Of a DNA stretch of 9,733 nucleotides, positions 1 to 5,897 are shown piece by piece. The DNA lies in the NCBI GenBank assembly GCA_964358205.1, contig CAYHNZ010000031.1, positions 1 through 9,733 on the forward strand, in the 5' to 3' direction. The notes under the pieces are model-generated. The model did no database searches and was not told where the DNA came from. It saw only the letters and a program-made list of their open reading frames with translations. The DNA comes from JANLIQ01 sp964358205 (GTDB lineage Bacteria; Patescibacteriota; UBA1384; 2-12-FULL-50-11). Each line of letters begins with the position of its first letter. Within the stretch, counting starts at the first letter, position 1. The translations under genes and the position numbers were made by a program.

Positions 1-63
1 TTCTTCATGGAGAGCTATGAGCGAATGCGATTGTGTCGACATGAAGAGTCTTCTTTTGCATAA
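1..63 (+). CDS. Possible C-terminal end of a plus-strand protein (partial)
   Basis: Frame 1 is open from the window edge and reads FFMESYERMRLCRHEESSFA before TAA at 61-63. The residue mix is plausible for a protein tail, but 20 residues are too few to recognise a family. The main support is context. The stop is followed at once (position 64) by a heptad repeat array, the same arrangement seen on the opposite strand after the stop of the 162-419 gene, so the array looks like a spacer between two convergent genes. It could instead be a chance open frame. Reading upstream sequence would settle it. Confidence 0.35.
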   Translation, partial: FFMESYERMRLCRHEESSFA

Positions 64-162
64 CTCAAAGCTTAAAGCTCAAAGGGTAAAACTGTAGGTC
101 AAAACCCAATAACTTTTTAGTTTTTAGTTGCAGTTTTGACTTTTGCGTTTTGGGTTTTAAGC
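64..162. repeat. Two facing arrays of degenerate 7-bp repeats between convergent genes
   Basis: Positions 64-91 read as heptads CTCAAAG, CTTAAAG, CTCAAAG, GGTAAAA. Positions 114-162 read as seven heptads with a T-rich start: TTTTTAG twice, then TTGCAGT, TTTGACT, TTTGCGT, TTTGGGT, TTTAAGC. The arrays are in opposite orientation, so each strand carries an A-rich heptad run (NNNNAAA type) just downstream of the stop codon it serves (TAA 61-63 on plus, TAG 164-162 on minus). Short inverted matches join them: GCTTAAA (70-76) with TTTAAGC (156-162), GTCAAAAC with GTTTTGAC (133-140), and AAAACCCA with TGGGTTTT (151-158). An imperfect large hairpin is therefore possible. Confidence 0.75.
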
Positions 163-419
163 TAAACATCAACCACATCCTTCAGCTGCCATTCGAGCGT
201 GATCGGGTCGAAGGTAAGTTGATAAGTATTACCGACGGCACTAACGGCAAAATTATATATCTGATGCTGGGCGTCTTTTTCGATGTGGAATAAATTCATT
301 GAATCTACCTTGTAGGTTCGTTCTCGCCAGTTAAAAAAGTGAATAACTATCTTGGCCGGACCGAAGCTAGCCAGCACCCTAATCCGTTCTCCGACTTCCT
401 CCCTTACTATATTCCCCAT
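162..419 (-). CDS. Small conserved-type protein, DUF6504-like
   Basis: The 85-residue acidic/aromatic protein has the pattern of small beta-rich proteins I remember from CPR and other bacterial genomes (DUF6504-like). It starts with an E-x-V-G-E-R-I-R-V strand, then a central F-N-W-R-E-R-T-Y-K-V segment (residues ~29-38), then a Y-N-F-A-V strand and a C-terminal T-Y-Q-L-T-F-D-P-I-T-L-E-W-Q-L strand that is the most family-like part. No catalytic motif, signal peptide or membrane segment is visible, and the function is unknown. The start at 419 is preceded by AGGGTGG at a fitting distance. The gene is divergent from the LuxR-type regulator (about 150 bp between starts) and convergent with the partial gene at the left edge. 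The family match is from memory and should be treated as tentative; that this is a real gene is more certain. Confidence 0.65.
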   Translation of the reverse strand: MGNIVREEVGERIRVLASFGPAKIVIHFFNWRERTYKVDSMNLFHIEKDAQHQIYNFAVSAVGNTYQLTFDPITLEWQLKDVVDV

Positions 420-425
420 ATATCC

Positions 426-455
426 ACCCTACCGAACAAAGACCGAACATGTCAA
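426..455 (-). promoter_or_regulatory. Weak candidate promoter of the 162-419 gene
   Basis: A perfect -35 box TTGACA (455-450) is followed after 18 nt by TAGGGT (431-426), which matches only three of six -10 positions. A transcript from it would start at about 420-419, essentially on the ATG. The -35 is convincing and the -10 is not. The same GGGTGG bases could instead serve as a Shine-Dalgarno site if transcription starts further upstream. Confidence 0.3.
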
Positions 456-572
456 GCAAACTATTTTACTGTTGGAGCTGGGCTAAGGTTGGACAAACAG
501 ACGACAATATGTTACTCTTTTAACAGCCGTGCGCTGTGGGTATACCGCTGGCTACTTCACGGAAGAACAAAT

Positions 573-845
573 ATGGCAACAGGAACATCAACAATTCTGG
601 AACATTCGCAGAGGGTGTGGCTGACTACAGGAGAAGTCAAGGTTTTGACTTTAATCGCTCAAGGACGCTCCTCTCAAGAAGCAGCCGATCGAATGGTCGT
701 CTCCAAGAGGACGATCGACTTCCACCTCGCTAACATCTACCGTAAGTTGGATGTGAGCAATCGAGTTCAGGCGCTTCGGGCCGCCGCTCGGTTGAAAATA
801 CTCCCCTTCGAGCCGTACTTCGGCCACACTCAAGACGAGTTGTAA
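573..845 (+). CDS. LuxR/GerE-type HTH transcriptional regulator, single domain
   Basis: The 90-residue protein is almost entirely one GerE-type DNA-binding domain. L17-T-T-G-E begins helix 1, G31-R-S-S-Q-E-A-A-D leads into the scaffold helix, and V43-S-K-R-T-I-D-F-H-L-A-N-I-Y-R-K-L-D is the recognition helix and its continuation. V61-S-N-R-V-Q-A-L-R-A-A-A forms the dimerisation helix. No receiver or ligand-binding domain precedes it. The frame is open back to an ATG at 339, but that 78-residue extension is not domain-like and would overlap the divergent gene. The ATG at 573, with GGAAGA upstream, gives the natural N-terminus. It is a likely DNA-binding regulator; its targets are unknown, though the divergent neighbour is the obvious candidate. 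A weak promoter (TTGGAC 489-494, TACTCT 513-518 preceded by TG) may drive it. The gene ends just before an intrinsic terminator. Confidence 0.85.
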   Translation: MATGTSTILEHSQRVWLTTGEVKVLTLIAQGRSSQEAADRMVVSKRTIDFHLANIYRKLDVSNRVQALRAAARLKILPFEPYFGHTQDEL

Positions 846-870
846 AAAACCGTCTCTAGCCCCGCCCTAC

Positions 871-896
871 GAGGAGCCAATCGGCTCCTCTTTTTT
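871..896 (+). terminator. Intrinsic terminator of the LuxR-type gene
   Basis: GAGGAGCC (871-878) pairs perfectly with GGCTCCTC (883-890) across an AATC loop and is followed by six T (891-896). It lies 25 nt past the stop of the regulator gene. This is the clearest rho-independent terminator in the window. Confidence 0.93.
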
Positions 897-945
897 ATCC
901 TAAACACTTAACGGAAGTGGAAAACCGAACAAAAGGCGAAGTATT

Positions 946-978
946 AAAAACCCCAGCCAGTCAGAAGACCAGTTGGGG
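946..978 (-). terminator. Intrinsic terminator of the small membrane-protein gene
   Basis: On the minus strand CCCCAACTGGTC (978-967) pairs with GACTGGCTGGGG (962-951) around TTCT. There is one A/C mismatch and two G-T wobbles. Five T follow (950-946). It begins 15 nt after the stop at 994. With the plus-strand terminator at 871-896 it isolates the two convergent genes from each other. Confidence 0.85.
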
Positions 979-993
979 TATTTGGTGAGAAAA

Positions 994-1320
994 TCAAGAG
1001 AGGGCGTCGGCCTTTTCGATGAGGCTTTTTACCCAGGCCTGCCACCGCTCCTTTCGGTGTAGCTGTCGGCGCATTCCCGCCCTTGCAAGCAGTTGCCGAT
1101 TGAAGAAATGCAATCCAATGCTCATCAGTACGGCAATTCCCGCTATCCAGAAGGCAATCGTGGCACTTTCTGCCCATCGGCGGGCGAGGACGAAGAATTT
1201 CTCCGGATCCTCTAGTTGTTCGACGCCCACTCGCCAGTAGAGGCCGGCCAAGTAAGCGAAAAAGCTAACGCCGAATAGGAAGAATGACAAATCTGCGACA
1301 TTCCGTTGAAGTTTATTCAT
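994..1320 (-). CDS. Small two-TM membrane protein, unknown function
   Basis: A 108-residue protein of no family I recognise. A hydrophobic segment at residues ~10-29 (LSFFLFGVSFFAYLAGLYW) is probably TM1. A polar acidic stretch with E-Q-L-E-D-P-E follows at 34-40. Residues ~50-72 (ATIAFWIAGIAVLMSIGL) are probably TM2. The basic C-terminal tail is rich in Arg, Lys and Trp and would be cytoplasmic by the positive-inside rule, giving a hairpin topology with both ends inside. The start at 1320 is chosen over an in-frame ATG at 1377 because GGAGGT (1333-1328) sits seven bases before it and a promoter lies over the longer start. It is a monocistronic gene with its own promoter and terminator. Confidence 0.8.
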   Translation of the reverse strand: MNKLQRNVADLSFFLFGVSFFAYLAGLYWRVGVEQLEDPEKFFVLARRWAESATIAFWIAGIAVLMSIGLHFFNRQLLARAGMRRQLHRKERWQAWVKSLIEKADALS

Positions 1321-1340
1321 ATTCACCACCTCCGTGTGGA

Positions 1341-1377
1341 TTGACCCAACCTTACCATATTTAGCGGTCAAAGTCAA
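1341..1377 (-). promoter_or_regulatory. Promoter of the membrane-protein gene with inverted repeat around the -10
   Basis: TTGACT (1377-1372) and TAAGGT (1354-1349) are separated by 17 nt, and the -10 is preceded by TGG (extended -10). The predicted start is near 1342, leaving a ~22 nt leader with a strong GGAGGT. A perfect 6-bp inverted repeat, TTGACC (1371-1366) and GGTCAA (1346-1341 on minus), brackets the -10 box with 19 bp between arms, a geometry compatible with a dimeric repressor site. Confidence 0.55.
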
Positions 1378-1416
1378 CCCTAAAGGGAGCTAAAAGCAAC
1401 TGGCAGTCTGGCACCT

Positions 1417-1444
1417 AGCTAGAAGCCAGAAGCTAGTGGCTAGC
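1417..1444. repeat. Degenerate 7-bp tandem repeat after clpC
   Basis: Four heptads, AGCTAGA, AGCCAGA, AGCTAGT and GGCTAGC, lie between the clpC stop (1448) and the promoter of the next gene. The unit differs in sequence from the arrays at 64-162 and 5249-5276 but shares the 7-bp period and the position at a gene border. No clear intrinsic terminator for clpC is visible here. Confidence 0.7.
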
Positions 1445-1447
1445 GGC

Positions 1448-3952
1448 CTACTTCACCAACGCCAGTTTTTCGCCTTGGCGCAAAATACGGATGGGGACTT
1501 TTTTAGTCAACTTACCCGTCAAAAGTAGCTCGGAAAGTGGGTCTTCTATATATTCGGTAATGACACGGCGAACTGGCCTGGCGCCAAACTCTGGGTCAAA
1601 GCCCTTTTCAGCCAAGAACTCCTTGGCTGGGTCGTCGATCTGGATTTCGATTCCTTCTGGTAGTAGTCTGCCAGTGAGTCGGTCAATTTGGAGTTGAACA
1701 ATTTTCTTCACCTCGTCTTTATTTAGTGGTTTAAAGACGATGGCTTTGTCGAGACGGTTAATAAACTCTGGGCGAAAACTGTCTTTGAGCTGTTCTAGAA
1801 CCTGGGATTTGATCTCCTCGTAGCGATTCTCGGCTTTTGAGCCGTCTTTGATTTTGAAACCGATTGCCTGTTGGCGATTCATCTCGGCCAGGCCGATGTT
1901 AGAAGTCATAATCAGAATGGTGTTACGGAAATTAACGATTCGGCCCTTGGCGTCAGTTAGCTGTCCGTCCTCCATAATCTGCAACAACATATTAAAGACA
2001 TCGGGGTGAGCCTTCTCAATCTCGTCGAGCAAAACAACCGAATAGGGCTGACGGCGGACTGTTTCGGTCAGTTTGCCGGCGTCTTCGTAGCCAATATACC
2101 CGGGTGGCGCACCGACTAAACGGCTGATGTTGTGACGCTCCATAAATTCGCTCATATCAATTTTAATTAACGCCTCATCGCGACCGAAAACTTCCCGAGC
2201 CAAGACTCTAGCCAGTTCGGTCTTACCCACTCCGGTTGGGCCAAGAAAAACAAACGAACCTAGCGGGCGATTCGGGTCTGACACGCCGGCGCTGGAACGG
2301 CGGATAGCGCCAGAGATAGCGGTAATAGCTTCTTCTTGACCGACGATATGGCCCTTAAGGATTGTCTCTAGATTAACTAACCGGACCTGTTGAGTTTTAG
2401 CCAGCGCTGAAACCGGCACGCCAGTCCACATCGAGACAATCTTGGCGATGTCTTCCCTGGTAATAGCGCGGATGGCAGTCCGTTTGGGCAATTTTAATTT
2501 AAATTTTTCAATCTCATCTAGATAGCGGTACTCCAGTACTCGCCAGCTGGCCGCCTTTTCGTAGTCGTAAGATTCAGCGGCCTTGGTATGCTCGTGGTGA
2601 GCGTCTTTGCGCTTCTGCTCGAGCTCCGTTAGTTTAGTCGATATTTTAATCTGTCGCCCCTCTAACTGGGTGGCGGCTGCGGCTTCATCGATTAGATCGA
2701 TCGCTTTATCGGGTAGAAAACGATCGCTGATATAGCGTTTTGATAGATCGACGGCGGCCTTAATAGCATCGTCCTCAATTACTACGTTGTGGTGTTTCTC
2801 GTAGGTTGTTTTGAGGCCGTGGAGAATTTTAATCGAATCCTCGCTCGACGGCTCATCGACATTGACCCTCTGCAGACGACGCTCTAAAGCTGGATCTCTC
2901 TCAATATGTTTGCGGTATTCGTCGTTGGTGGTAGCGCCAATTAATCTCAAACGACCCTTAGAAAGAACCGGTTTCAAAATGTGGCTTAGATCGACCGAAC
3001 CTTCGGCCGCGCCAGCACCAACAATTGTATGAAGCTCGTCGATAAACAAGATGATGTTGCCAGCTTTGATAATTTCATCCACTAATTTTTTAGCTCTTTC
3101 CTCAAATTGCCCGCGGTAAGTAGTCCCTGAAATTAACAGTGCTAAATCGAGACTAACAATTCGTTTATCGGCCAGCTGGGGCGGCGCATCGCCGCTGGCG
3201 ATTCGGTTGGCTAGGCCTTCAACGATGGCGGTTTTGCCGACGCCGGGTTCACCAGTGAGGACCGGATTGTTTTTGATTCGCCGAACAAGAATTTGACTCA
3301 TTCGTTGAATCTCTTGGTCGCGACCGATAACGGGATCGAGTTTATGGGCGCGTGCCTCCTTGGTCAAGTCGTGAGTAAAATAGTCCAGGGCTGATCGTGA
3401 GCGGTTATTGGTTCGGGGTGGCTGTTGGGTAAATTGGGCTACAAAAGCATCTTCCCCCTCGTCCGTATCCAACTCGTCCGGTCCGATTGGTAGCCGACTA
3501 ATCGCCTCGTCTATTTGCCCAAAATGACTTTCAATTTGATCTTTAAGCAGCTTTGGATCAACTGCCAGGCCCGATAGAATTTTATAGGCATTCGTTTCTT
3601 TATTGCTGGCAATCGCTAGTAGTAAATGTTCGGAATCGACCGTTGGCGTTTGATAAATGAGCGCTTTTTGCGAGGCGGTCTTCAGTATTCGTTTAAAATC
3701 AGCCGATATACCAACCGTTGTTTTGGTTTTAAAGTCGGGGTTTTGGAGTAAGTAGACGATCCTTTGCGGAGTAATTGTTAGCTCATGGAGGATCTCGTAA
3801 GAGATAGTCCCCTGGTTGGAGGCAAGCGAGACCAAGAGATGCTGGGTGTCAATCCCCGTATCCATTGCCCGAGCGATCTGCTCGCAATCAAGAACGATCT
3901 TTTGGGCGGTCTCGCTCAAACGATTCCTTAGATTGTCGAATTCCTCTTGCAT
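1448..3952 (-). CDS. clpC: ATP-dependent Clp protease ATP-binding subunit ClpC
   Basis: An AAA+ unfoldase of 834 residues, the usual ClpC length. It feeds substrates to the ClpP protease in the cytoplasm. Domains in order: two Clp-N repeats (about 10-55 and 85-130); NBD1 with Walker A GEPGVGKT (234-241), Walker B ILFIDE (301-306) and arginine pair R358-R359; a short middle region with a UVR-like motif (~455-485); NBD2 with Walker A GPTGVGKT (571-578), Walker B VVLLDE (639-644), sensor 1 TSN (683-685) and sensor 2 GARP (790-793). The I-G-F tripeptide at 697-699 is the expected ClpP-docking loop. The short middle domain and UVR motif favour ClpC over ClpB. In the N-domain, Q37 replaces one Glu of the phosphoarginine pockets while E108 is kept. 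It lies 56 bp behind nusA with its own promoter and no Shine-Dalgarno site. Confidence 0.95.
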   Translation of the reverse strand: MQEEFDNLRNRLSETAQKIVLDCEQIARAMDTGIDTQHLLVSLASNQGTISYEILHELTITPQRIVYLLQNPDFKTKTTVGISADFKRILKTASQKALIYQTPTVDSEHLLLAIASNKETNAYKILSGLAVDPKLLKDQIESHFGQIDEAISRLPIGPDELDTDEGEDAFVAQFTQQPPRTNNRSRSALDYFTHDLTKEARAHKLDPVIGRDQEIQRMSQILVRRIKNNPVLTGEPGVGKTAIVEGLANRIASGDAPPQLADKRIVSLDLALLISGTTYRGQFEERAKKLVDEIIKAGNIILFIDELHTIVGAGAAEGSVDLSHILKPVLSKGRLRLIGATTNDEYRKHIERDPALERRLQRVNVDEPSSEDSIKILHGLKTTYEKHHNVVIEDDAIKAAVDLSKRYISDRFLPDKAIDLIDEAAAATQLEGRQIKISTKLTELEQKRKDAHHEHTKAAESYDYEKAASWRVLEYRYLDEIEKFKLKLPKRTAIRAITREDIAKIVSMWTGVPVSALAKTQQVRLVNLETILKGHIVGQEEAITAISGAIRRSSAGVSDPNRPLGSFVFLGPTGVGKTELARVLAREVFGRDEALIKIDMSEFMERHNISRLVGAPPGYIGYEDAGKLTETVRRQPYSVVLLDEIEKAHPDVFNMLLQIMEDGQLTDAKGRIVNFRNTILIMTSNIGLAEMNRQQAIGFKIKDGSKAENRYEEIKSQVLEQLKDSFRPEFINRLDKAIVFKPLNKDEVKKIVQLQIDRLTGRLLPEGIEIQIDDPAKEFLAEKGFDPEFGARPVRRVITEYIEDPLSELLLTGKLTKKVPIRILRQGEKLALVK

Positions 3953-3958
3953 TTGGGT

Positions 3959-3967
3959 ATTGTACCA
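3959..3967 (-). promoter_or_regulatory. Extended -10 promoter of clpC, likely leaderless
   Basis: TGGTACAAT (3967-3959) is an extended -10 with five of six matches to TATAAT. Six bases separate it from the ATG at 3952, so the start point falls on or next to the A of the start codon. No credible -35 is seen 17-18 nt upstream and no Shine-Dalgarno sequence precedes the ATG. Both facts fit a leaderless transcript. Read-through from nusA remains possible because no terminator separates the genes. Confidence 0.55.
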
Positions 3968-4008
3968 GAGTCGAGGCGACCTAAAAGAGTAATAACGCTA
4001 AATTGATA

Positions 4009-5226
4009 CTACTTCTTGGCTATTTTCTTGCCGGTTTTTTTAATCTGACTGGATTTGCTAGTGGCCTTTTTTGGCTTGATGGTTTTGGCAGTCACGGTCT
4101 CCTGGGGCGATTTTTCGGCCACGCCAGATGGCTGATTCTCGATCGAGTCGGTCTCATCGATCTTACTGGTCGACTTTCGATCGCGGGCATCATCGCCATC
4201 TTTGGCGATGTCAATTTCCCAACCGGTCAACTTACTAGCCAAACGGACATTCTGACCGTTCTTACCGATTGCCAGAGCCAATTGGTCGATCGGCACGTGA
4301 ACTTCGGCAGTCTCGGCTTTTTTCTTGAGGACGATTTTATCAATTTTAGCCGGCGATAGCGCATTGGTGATGAGCTGTTCAATCGAGTCATTCCAAAGAA
4401 TAATATCGATTTTCTCTTCGCCGATTTCTGATAGAACGGCTTGAACACGTGTTCCTCGCTGGCCAACACAAGATCCGACCGGATCGAGGCCAGCCTGGTT
4501 GGAAATAACAGCCATTTTTGTTCGAACTCCCGCTTCACGAGCGATCGCCTTGACTTCAACGGCGTTGCTGGCGATTTCGGGTACTTCTAGCTCGAATAAT
4601 TTAGTAATAAAGTCGGCGCTCGAGCGGGTAACAAGAACGCGTGGCCCGCGCGGCGTCTCCTCAACGGTATAAACCAAGACTTTCAAGCGTTGACCGGGAA
4701 AATAGTGTTGATTAGGAATCTGATCGGAAGCGATCATCAGGCCGTTTAATTTGCCGATGTTCAAAATAACATTTGGTCCTTCAACTTGTTGGACATAACC
4801 ATTGATTAGTTGACCCTGTTTATCTTTATACTCGGCGTAAAGTATCTCTTTTTCGGCTTCGCGTAGACGTTGAGAGATAACTTGCTTGGCGGTTTGAGCG
4901 GCAATTCGACCAAATTCTTCGTGCGGCTCCAGCTCAATTTCGATCACATCGCCAAGTTTTGAACCCTTTGTATATTCCTGGGCTTGGTCGACGGTTAGTT
5001 GGGCGTGAATATTTTCCGGCTCTTCTACTACCTCAAACGATTGCCAAACCTTAAAAACACCAGCTTCTTCGTCGAGTTTGGCTTTAATATCCTCATCAGC
5101 CTGACCGTAATCTTTACGATAGGCGGCGGCAACGGCCGCTTCAATGGAGTCGATGATAATGTCTTTGGGCAGTCCGCGTTCGTCAGATAGCTGATTGATT
5201 GCGGCCGCGAATGGTGAGATAGCCAT
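4009..5226 (-). CDS. nusA: Transcription termination/antitermination factor NusA
   Basis: A 405-residue RNA-polymerase-binding factor that modulates pausing and termination. Residues 1-125 form the N-terminal RNAP-binding domain. An S1 domain spans ~138-201 (ends G-P-R-V-L-V-T-R-S). KH1 carries GSCVGQRGTR (251-260) after the typical D-P-V. KH2 carries AIGKNGQNVRLAS (319-331) followed by T-G-W-E-I-D-I. There are no C-terminal acidic repeats. Residues 346-405 are a low-complexity tail, acidic first and then strongly lysine-rich (ending K-K-I-A-K-K), probably disordered and nucleic-acid binding. The ATG at 5226 is preceded by GGAGG (5240-5236) with nine bases between; a TTG two codons upstream is less likely. 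No rimP or infB is adjacent, unlike the common nusA operon. Transcription likely starts near 5366. Confidence 0.95.
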   Translation of the reverse strand: MAISPFAAAINQLSDERGLPKDIIIDSIEAAVAAAYRKDYGQADEDIKAKLDEEAGVFKVWQSFEVVEEPENIHAQLTVDQAQEYTKGSKLGDVIEIELEPHEEFGRIAAQTAKQVISQRLREAEKEILYAEYKDKQGQLINGYVQQVEGPNVILNIGKLNGLMIASDQIPNQHYFPGQRLKVLVYTVEETPRGPRVLVTRSSADFITKLFELEVPEIASNAVEVKAIAREAGVRTKMAVISNQAGLDPVGSCVGQRGTRVQAVLSEIGEEKIDIILWNDSIEQLITNALSPAKIDKIVLKKKAETAEVHVPIDQLALAIGKNGQNVRLASKLTGWEIDIAKDGDDARDRKSTSKIDETDSIENQPSGVAEKSPQETVTAKTIKPKKATSKSSQIKKTGKKIAKK

Positions 5227-5248
5227 TAGCAAATTCCTCCGGAATTAG

Positions 5249-5276
5249 CAGTTTTCAGTTTCCAGTTTTCAGTTTT
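5249..5276. repeat. 7-bp tandem repeat in the nusA leader
   Basis: Four units CAGTTTT, CAGTTTC, CAGTTTT, CAGTTTT (AAAACTG in the nusA mRNA) with a decayed fifth copy (CAATTCC, 5277-5283). The array ends eight bases before the nusA Shine-Dalgarno site, so the repeats would lie in the 5' untranslated RNA. Confidence 0.85.
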
Positions 5277-5295
5277 CAATTCCATAGTCAGTGTG

Positions 5296-5301
5296 ATTAT
5301 A
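5296..5301 (-). promoter_or_regulatory. Second -10-like box upstream of nusA
   Basis: A perfect TATAAT (5301-5296) lies about 70 nt before the nusA ATG, but no -35 or TG extension is in register. It could be a minor promoter that bypasses the leader hairpin at 5341-5363, or chance in an A/T-rich spacer. Confidence 0.25.
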
Positions 5302-5340
5302 TGATTCCTTTCAATCGATTTTATTATCGCTTGTTTCTTT

Positions 5341-5363
5341 AAAAAAGCCAGGAACTAACCTGG
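5341..5363 (-). terminator. Hairpin plus T6 at the start of the nusA leader
   Basis: On the minus strand CCAGG (5363-5359) and CCTGG (5352-5348) form a 5-bp stem around TTAGTT. A single C and six T (5346-5341) follow. The shape is that of a small intrinsic terminator. No minus-strand gene ends upstream of it: the neighbouring gene is on plus. The predicted nusA promoter would place it at about +4 to +26 of the nusA transcript. It may be a leader pause/attenuation element, a 5' protective hairpin, or a terminator for antisense read-through. Confidence 0.5.
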
Positions 5364-5372
5364 TATATTAAT

Positions 5373-5401
5373 ACTATACTCACGAATAGACAGAAAAGCA
5401 A
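5373..5401 (-). promoter_or_regulatory. Main candidate promoter of nusA
   Basis: TTGCTT (5401-5396), a 17 nt spacer and TATAGT (5378-5373) make the best-spaced sigma-70-type promoter in this block. The predicted start is an A near 5366, giving a leader of about 140 nt that contains the hairpin with T6, a second TATAAT, the AAAACTG repeats and the GGAGG site. Confidence 0.6.
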
Positions 5402-5472
5402 GGGAAATTATGTATATCGGTGTCCAATCCTCTAAATATATACTCTCATTTTAAAATATTACATCCAGCTTC

Positions 5473-5500
5473 TTGATAATTCATCATAGAATGATACACT
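5473..5500 (+). promoter_or_regulatory. Promoter of the EF-hand gene
   Basis: TTGATA (5473-5478) and TACACT (5495-5500) are 16 nt apart, and TG at 5492-5493 makes an extended -10. The predicted start near 5507 leaves an ~18 nt leader with GAAGG (5512-5516) eight bases before the ATG. It is divergent from the nusA promoter. Confidence 0.55.
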
Positions 5501-5524
5501 CCTTACGAAACGAAGGTTAGTATT

Positions 5525-5884
5525 ATGACAGGAATATGTACATTCAAAATCAACTTTGTCATTGCCGGAGGGGTGAAGAACAGGTTGAAGAAGGGAGATT
5601 GGGAGCAAACTAAGTGGGCTGTGCGCCTAATGGTTGATCGTCGTCACGCCCAGGATCTAGATCTTGACGGATGCCTGTCCCCAGAGGAGATTGGTAACCG
5701 CCTAGACCAAATTGCCATCGAGTATGGGAGAAGATGTCAAGAACCAGTCACATACCCCATCGACCACAGACGTATGCGATTAAAGCTAGTCAATTTGGCT
5801 CGGGAAGCCAAAGAACATGCCTACGACCAGGCGGTAAAATTCTTGGTTGAGCCAAAGATCGGGGTACGGGCATTGGACCTCTAA
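5525..5884 (+). CDS. Orphan 119-residue protein with one EF-hand-type loop
   Basis: I recognise no whole-protein family. Residues 44-55 read DLDLDGCLSPEE, a full match to the 12-residue EF-hand/dockerin calcium loop: Asp at loop positions 1, 3 and 5, Gly at 6, a hydrophobic residue at 8 and Glu at 12. The flanks look helical (about 25-43, W-E-Q-T-K-W-A-V-R-L-M; and 54-71, E-E-I-G-N-R-L-D-Q-I-A-I), as a helix-loop-helix needs. The C-terminal half is basic and helical. The N-terminus (C-T-F-K-I-N-F-V-I-A-G-G-V) is hydrophobic but followed by no clear cleavage site, so a signal peptide is doubtful. The gene is alone on plus between nusA and the surface-glycan block, with its own promoter and a strong terminator. 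Calcium binding is inferred. A single loop could also be chance or need dimerisation. Confidence 0.7.
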   Translation: MTGICTFKINFVIAGGVKNRLKKGDWEQTKWAVRLMVDRRHAQDLDLDGCLSPEEIGNRLDQIAIEYGRRCQEPVTYPIDHRRMRLKLVNLAREAKEHAYDQAVKFLVEPKIGVRALDL

Positions 5885-5897
5885 AACGACCCACTAT

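Noticed and set aside
64..162. CRISPR array
   Set aside because: The repeats are 7 bp with no spacers of constant size and no cas genes are in view.
339..572. N-terminal 78-residue extension of the LuxR-type protein from an ATG at 339
   Set aside because: It overlaps the divergent gene at 339-419, is not domain-like, and the ATG at 573 directly precedes the GerE domain.
1321..1377. Longer start for the small membrane protein at 1377
   Set aside because: It would cover the promoter and the GGAGGT site that clearly serves the ATG at 1320.
4003..4359. 118-codon plus-strand open frame antisense to the end of nusA
   Set aside because: It is the shadow of the lysine-rich NusA tail and KH2; no ribosome site or family-like sequence.
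5227..5232. TTG start for NusA two codons upstream
   Set aside because: The ATG at 5226 has a better-placed GGAGG site and gives a normal NusA N-terminus.
5446..5487. 13-residue minus-strand frame (MMNYQEAGCNILK) upstream of nusA with AGGAG before it
   Set aside because: It overlaps the plus promoter of the EF-hand gene, spacing from AGGAG is long, and the sequence has no leader-peptide character such as repeated codons.
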